Shown: positions 5,703 through 9,362 of the stretch, piece after piece
Layout of the letters: the number at the start of each line of letters is the position of its first letter
Position numbering within the stretch: the first letter of the stretch is position 1
Assembly (NCBI GenBank): GCA_047639575.1
Contig: JBLIOB010000157.1
Span: 1 to 9,362, forward strand
Length of the DNA stretch: 9,362 nt
Direction of reading: 5' to 3'
Origin: JBLIOB01 sp047639575
Lineage (GTDB): Bacteria; Bacteroidota; Bacteroidia; Flavobacteriales_D; Parvicellaceae
Position numbers and translations under genes: made by a program
Notes under the pieces: model-generated
Seen by the model: the letters and a program-made list of their open reading frames with translations, nothing else
Told to the model about the DNA's origin: nothing
Database searches by the model: none

Positions 5703-7875
5703 CTTGCTTAAATTTAAGATAGTCTAGATAACCTACTTCCAATTTGTCATTGCAGTTTGCCTTTATTCTGTCTCTAAGTTTTTTAAGTCGTTCTAAACAC
5801 TTGGCTTTTTCATCTCCTGAAAGTTCTTTTTTAGCTTGTAAAGCAATTTCATCCAATATTACTTCGTATAGATAGTATGACCTGAGCGTACTTAGCACTT
5901 CATTTCCTGAAGCTAGTTTTTTCTCAAAATGTGCCTTGATTAATGGCTTATTAAGGTGCATTTTACTTCTCACAGGGTCAGTAAACGATTCAATGTCAAC
6001 ATAAAGAGAACTGTCTCTAAAGTAAATTTGAGCTCTACTCATTCGTAGATCAGAAAACATTCGGCTCTTTTTAATTCTTTCTCGATCAGCAGCTGTTGGT
6101 CCAGGGTATTGATCCCAATCCATTCCAAGAGAGGCTTCAATTCCATTTTCCGTTTTTGCTCCAATTCCCTTTCCTGCCACTGAGGCGAACGCGGTAGTTG
6201 AAGGAGTTCCTAGTTTTTTTGCGATACGTCTAATCTGGAATTTCTGAAAATCATCAAGCTCAAAACTATCCAACATGAAATGGTCAGAATGAAAAACATC
6301 TTTTAGCTTTAAATTAAATTCATCATAGAACCGCTCTATTTCTTTACCCTTGGTTAAGTTAACGTGAAGCTGAATTTCATCAACGTTTTTATTGAAAGCT
6401 TTTCCCCCAATAGCAATTAGTCTTACATATATGTCTTCCTGACTAGTGATGTCACTAAATTTAAAATCTTGCGTGTTTGCATCGAAAATTGATCCGTCTT
6501 CAAAAACATAAACGCTCCCAATCTTTTCAAATTCCTGACGATCATGACCTAGATACTCGTTCATCTGAGCAAGTTTCATTTTGTACTTTTTAAAATCATC
6601 ATGACCATGCTTGAGGTTGTATTTGGCTTCTTCGAGCTTCTTGGAATAGTTTGATTTAGAAGTATGGAGCCGGACATACTTCTCTTGTTGTTTAGAAATC
6701 TTCTTTTTGTTTTTAAGGCTATTACTTCTTAAGACGTTCAGTTCTGCTTCACAAGCTAGAATTGCCATTTTGGTTTCTTCCAATTTCTCTGTGTAATAAT
6801 CCTTCCAGTATTCAAAACCGAGTTTTCCAAAAAGTCCTTCCTGTAATTCTCCAATTTTTTTCTCAACATCAATAATCAATCTATGGTAGGTTTTTCCTCC
6901 AGAAAATGCAGTGTCTGGTGAAAGTTCTTTTGATTCTTTATTAGCATAAAAAAGGTACGATTTACCTAAATGTTTCAAGACAACCGTAGTTTGGTGTATA
7001 GAATTGAATCCCCAAATACTTAAATGTAAGTTGGTGGTTTTACCCTCTCCAATTAACTGAAATTTTCGTTGTGGGGCCTTCTTAACTTCAATTTGCTCCC
7101 AATTTCGCATGTTGGTGAAAATTTTAGTTTGGTACGTAAAGAGCCCAATCCCTTTTGGCTTGCCAGCTTTTCTTTCGCCCAACAGTCCAGCTGTTCCACT
7201 CCCATCCCCAGCGGCCAATAAGGTGTTTTGAAATGAACCTCTTTTTCCGCCAAGCATTAAAAAATAATCTAACGCTTTTTCCTGCGTGTAGATATCTATA
7301 GCCGAATGATAAGCATCCAATACTTTCCGCTGATCTTCTACAGAGAACAAACCAAGTTCACGAACAAAACTTATTTTTTCATTCATCGAAAATGAAGGAT
7401 CTAAAAGCCCATCTAGTTTTGGAATAATTTCAAGTACATTATTTCTATCTCTGGTGGCTACAGAGGGCATTTCTTCGGCCAGTTTACCCATGAAGTGCTT
7501 AAAGATGCGGTCTGAATATCCTTCTGGTGTGTCTTCATTCCTTTTTTTTAGTTCCAAGTGCAAAGCGTACAAAGCCATTTTGGTTGTCAATTCGGATAGT
7601 AAGCCAGGCGAAACATCTGTAAATCCCTGGATATTTATTTCTAAAAGGGACGGTTCGTAAATGATTTGTTCCTCAATTAAATCATAATCAACTTTTTCTC
7701 CGTAAACCAACGAGTCTCCTTTGAAATGAACAAGGTCGGAGATGTTCCGTTCTAGAACGGGACTTTTCATAATGACATGATACAAGAAAGCTTTTTCTTC
7801 TGGGGTGAGTAATGTAGGGGCAGCCTTAGCTACAATAGATGCAAATAGGAAACTAATTAATAAAAGATTTTTCAT
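5689..7875 (-). CDS. Secreted 728-residue protein with central coiled coil, unknown function
   Basis: I do not recognise this protein. It starts with a signal peptide (MKNLLLISFLFASIVAKA, cleavage near residue 18), so it is exported. Residues about 20-210 look helical. A Gly-rich stretch follows (223-244, GDGSGTAGL then GKPKGIGLF), then a beta-rich segment (about 245-335, including HLSIWGFNSIHQTTVVL at 284-300). A strongly charged heptad-like region, about 358-445, is probably coiled coil. Another beta-rich part follows (453-508, VYVFEDGSIF), then a mixed C-terminal region with a second Gly-rich patch at 566-584 and a charged helical end (665-710). There is no lipobox, no transmembrane helix beyond the signal, no enzyme motif I can name and no clear C-terminal secretion sorting domain. 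No Shine-Dalgarno sequence is visible; an upstream ATG at 7888 is out of frame and closes after four codons. It lies 78 bases downstream of the MATE gene on the same strand and may share its transcript. Confidence 0.8.
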   Translation of the reverse strand: MKNLLLISFLFASIVAKAAPTLLTPEEKAFLYHVIMKSPVLERNISDLVHFKGDSLVYGEKVDYDLIEEQIIYEPSLLEINIQGFTDVSPGLLSELTTKMALYALHLELKKRNEDTPEGYSDRIFKHFMGKLAEEMPSVATRDRNNVLEIIPKLDGLLDPSFSMNEKISFVRELGLFSVEDQRKVLDAYHSAIDIYTQEKALDYFLMLGGKRGSFQNTLLAAGDGSGTAGLLGERKAGKPKGIGLFTYQTKIFTNMRNWEQIEVKKAPQRKFQLIGEGKTTNLHLSIWGFNSIHQTTVVLKHLGKSYLFYANKESKELSPDTAFSGGKTYHRLIIDVEKKIGELQEGLFGKLGFEYWKDYYTEKLEETKMAILACEAELNVLRSNSLKNKKKISKQQEKYVRLHTSKSNYSKKLEEAKYNLKHGHDDFKKYKMKLAQMNEYLGHDRQEFEKIGSVYVFEDGSIFDANTQDFKFSDITSQEDIYVRLIAIGGKAFNKNVDEIQLHVNLTKGKEIERFYDEFNLKLKDVFHSDHFMLDSFELDDFQKFQIRRIAKKLGTPSTTAFASVAGKGIGAKTENGIEASLGMDWDQYPGPTAADRERIKKSRMFSDLRMSRAQIYFRDSSLYVDIESFTDPVRSKMHLNKPLIKAHFEKKLASGNEVLSTLRSYYLYEVILDEIALQAKKELSGDEKAKCLERLKKLRDRIKANCNDKLEVGYLDYLKFKQEFGG

Positions 7876-7899
7876 TCGTTGACCATGGTCCGTATAAAG

Positions 7900-7907
7900 T
7901 AAATGTA
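7900..7907 (-). promoter_or_regulatory. Weak candidate -7 box (TACATTTA) for the 728-residue protein gene
   Basis: The minus strand reads TACATTTA, one mismatch from TAnnTTTG, ending 24 bases before the ATG at 7875. There is no recognisable TTTG at -33. The 78-base gap after the MATE gene (7876-7953) holds no convincing terminator, so read-through from MATE is equally possible. Confidence 0.22.
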
Positions 7908-7953
7908 AAATCCTTAATTAGTTACATGTTTCTGAAGAAAACGTTCACATTAT

Positions 7954-9333
7954 TTATTGATCGATTACGTCAGAATCAACTTGATTTTTTTCAGATGAAT
8001 TTGAATTGAGTACATATTTCTTTTGAAAAATAAAGTGTAAACTCACACCTCTGAAAATCATCCAACCTGCATAAGCAGCCCAAATAGAATAAAGAGAATC
8101 CAATAGAAAATCTAGTCCAAATATTACTGGAATAAAAACTCCGAATGTCCCTATAAGAAGACTGTTCCTTAAAGCTTTAGCTTCTCCTAGCCCTTTGAAA
8201 ATCCCGTCATAGCTGAACGCGATGGAGTTGAGTGGTTGCATAACAATAACGATCCAAAAGAAGCTGTAGAATATGGATTTAACCGTCTCGTCTTCAGAGA
8301 AGAGGTTGCCGATAAATACATAAAGGATAAGATAAACCACTGCCAATCCAAATCCAATGATCCCGTTTATTTTCAATAGGTCGTTTCGAAGTAGTTTTAA
8401 TTTCTCAAAATTTCGTTGGCCCAATAACTTGCCCGAGATTGCATTTCCGGCATTTGAAAATCCATCAATAAAATAAGAAGAAAACAACCAAATGTTAATG
8501 CCGATAGCATAAGCAGCTAAAGTTCCTTCTTTCGTTTCTTCATATCCGTTTGCAAATCTTAAAGCAAGAATAAATGTCCCGCTCACTGCGATCGTGCGGA
8601 TGAACATGTTGAGGAAAAGAATTAACATTTTTCTTAATTCCTTGATCTTAGAGCTGAAATAGAAGAGGCTAAAGGGAGTTTTAGATTGAAGAAAGACAAT
8701 GCATAACACAACCATTATCAATTGAGAAATAACACTAGCCCAGGCTGCTCCTGCAACACCATAAGCAGGAATGCTGCCAACTCCATTCACTAAGATTAAG
8801 TCTAAGACTAAGTTTATCCCTCCGCCTAATAAACTGATGATCATAGCCCAACTTGTATTCTGTAATCCTCTAAATATTCCAAATATGCAGGCTATAAATA
8901 AAGACAGTGGAAGCCCGACAGCCCTTATTTGGTAATAGGAATTAGCGCTGTCAATTATTAATGGTTCGGACTTGTCATAAAGAAAATCGCTAATTGGTAA
9001 ATAGTAAAACGAAGTTAAAAACCAGGCGATTGCTCCAAGGGCAAAACTTGCGTATAGCGCAATCGGAATAAGTGATTTTATTTGATGTAATTTATTTTTA
9101 CCCAGATACTGAGAAGTGATTGAGGAAACCGCGGTACGTAATTGCGCTAAACTCCAAATGAGTAATGAAATTAATCCTGCGGCTAATCCAACTCCGGCTT
9201 GCGCTTCGGAAGCGTGTTCAGGAATTCTGCCGATAATTGCCATGTCCGTCATGCCAATAACTGGCTCAACCACATTAAATAATATGGCCGGAATTGCAAG
9301 CTTACTTATTTCTTTAAACGATATTCTTTGCAC
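7954..9333 (-). CDS. MATE family efflux transporter, DinF-like subgroup
   Basis: This is a 459-residue inner-membrane antiporter expected to export cationic drugs or metabolites in exchange for protons or sodium. The length and about twelve hydrophobic segments fit the MATE family. Subgroup signs are IPAILFNVVEPVIGMTDMAI (14-33), FRGLQNTSWAM (154-164), GGINLVLDLILVNG (171-184) and GFSNAGNAISGKLLGQRN (291-308); the last is typical of DinF-like rather than NorM-like members. D30 and D178 lie in the N-lobe at places consistent with the acidic residues used for ion coupling in DinF/PfMATE, though I cannot align them here. The start is GTG at 9333: the next upstream in-frame codons are AGG and the stop TAG, and the ISFKEIxKLAIPA N-terminus matches the usual family start. 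The last 20 residues are a polar tail. Substrate unknown. Confidence 0.93.
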   Translation of the reverse strand: MQRISFKEISKLAIPAILFNVVEPVIGMTDMAIIGRIPEHASEAQAGVGLAAGLISLLIWSLAQLRTAVSSITSQYLGKNKLHQIKSLIPIALYASFALGAIAWFLTSFYYLPISDFLYDKSEPLIIDSANSYYQIRAVGLPLSLFIACIFGIFRGLQNTSWAMIISLLGGGINLVLDLILVNGVGSIPAYGVAGAAWASVISQLIMVVLCIVFLQSKTPFSLFYFSSKIKELRKMLILFLNMFIRTIAVSGTFILALRFANGYEETKEGTLAAYAIGINIWLFSSYFIDGFSNAGNAISGKLLGQRNFEKLKLLRNDLLKINGIIGFGLAVVYLILYVFIGNLFSEDETVKSIFYSFFWIVIVMQPLNSIAFSYDGIFKGLGEAKALRNSLLIGTFGVFIPVIFGLDFLLDSLYSIWAAYAGWMIFRGVSLHFIFQKKYVLNSNSSEKNQVDSDVIDQ

Positions 9334-9336
9334 CCT

Positions 9337-9348
9337 CTAGATTTCCAT
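9337..9348 (-). other. In-frame ATG-GAA-ATC-TAG ahead of the MATE GTG start
   Basis: On the minus strand, ATG GAA ATC TAG AGG GTG is in one frame with the MATE gene. The ATG sits where a normal start would be expected after the promoter-like box, but an amber codon closes it after three residues and translation must begin at the GTG six bases on. It could be a nonsense mutation bypassed by GTG, a tiny leader that feeds re-initiation at GTG, or coincidence. Confidence 0.5.
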
Positions 9349-9350
9349 AG

Positions 9351-9358
9351 CGAAGGTA
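9351..9358 (-). promoter_or_regulatory. Candidate -7 box (TACCTTCG) for the MATE gene
   Basis: The minus strand reads TACCTTCG, one base from the common Bacteroidota form TAnnTTTG, ending 17 bases before the GTG start. Transcription would then begin close to the upstream ATG, leaving a leader of about 10-15 bases. The -33 region lies beyond the window, so the call cannot be completed. Confidence 0.35.
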
Positions 9359-9362
9359 GGAA

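Noticed and set aside
5707..5718. Perfect 12-base palindrome CTTAAATTTAAG near the end of the 728-residue gene
   Set aside because: It lies in coding sequence, is made almost only of A and T, and is probably chance.
7053..7253. 66-codon minus-strand frame inside the 728-residue gene
   Set aside because: It overlaps a clearly continuous larger gene in another frame and shows no domain or start signal.
7876..7953. Possible terminator after the MATE gene
   Set aside because: Only a 4-base GTTT/AAAC stem and an ACATGT palindrome are visible, with no T run after either.
1..9362. Defence island, prophage, transposon, CRISPR array or tRNA
   Set aside because: No integrase, transposase, repeat-spacer pattern, terminal repeats or tRNA cloverleaf was seen; the helicase alone does not make a defence system.

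Overview
The window is AT-rich, almost entirely coding DNA that looks like a chromosome of a Bacteroidota bacterium, most likely Flavobacteriales. The reasons are: the DUF3822-rsmD-coaD cluster, which I know only from this phylum; TAnnTTTG-like -7 boxes instead of sigma70 boxes; sparse Shine-Dalgarno sequences; and a large secreted redoxin of the TlpA type. There are no RNA genes, insertion sequences, CRISPR arrays or phage genes. The longest non-coding stretch is 151 bases. It reads as ordinary chromosome rather than a mobile or accessory island.

Left block (1-4044, minus strand): one tightly packed operon. In transcription order it holds a 325-residue three-helix membrane protein of unknown function, a DUF3822 protein, the 16S rRNA methyltransferase RsmD, phosphopantetheine adenylyltransferase CoaD (coenzyme A synthesis), and a secreted thioredoxin-fold protein that runs off the left edge. 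Junctions are TAATG (1-base overlap), a 10-base overlap, a 5-base gap and ATGA (4-base overlap), so translation is probably coupled throughout. The redoxin gene is complete at its 5' end and open to position 1. Its redox site reads S-S-P-A where the family has C-x-x-C.

Middle (4045-5680): a divergent promoter region with a 9-base inverted repeat, then a plus-strand stand-alone superfamily 1B (RecD/Dda/Pif1-like) helicase. It ends 8 bases from the convergent neighbour, over a shared hairpin.

Right block (5689-9333, minus strand): a MATE-family (DinF-like) multidrug/cation antiporter, then a 728-residue secreted protein that I do not recognise, with a central coiled coil. The MATE gene starts at GTG just after an in-frame ATG-GAA-ATC-TAG.

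No complete new defence or mobile system is visible. The best leads are the cysteine-less redoxin, the apparently degenerate actin-like fold of the DUF3822 protein together with its membrane-protein partner, and the unknown 728-residue exported protein.
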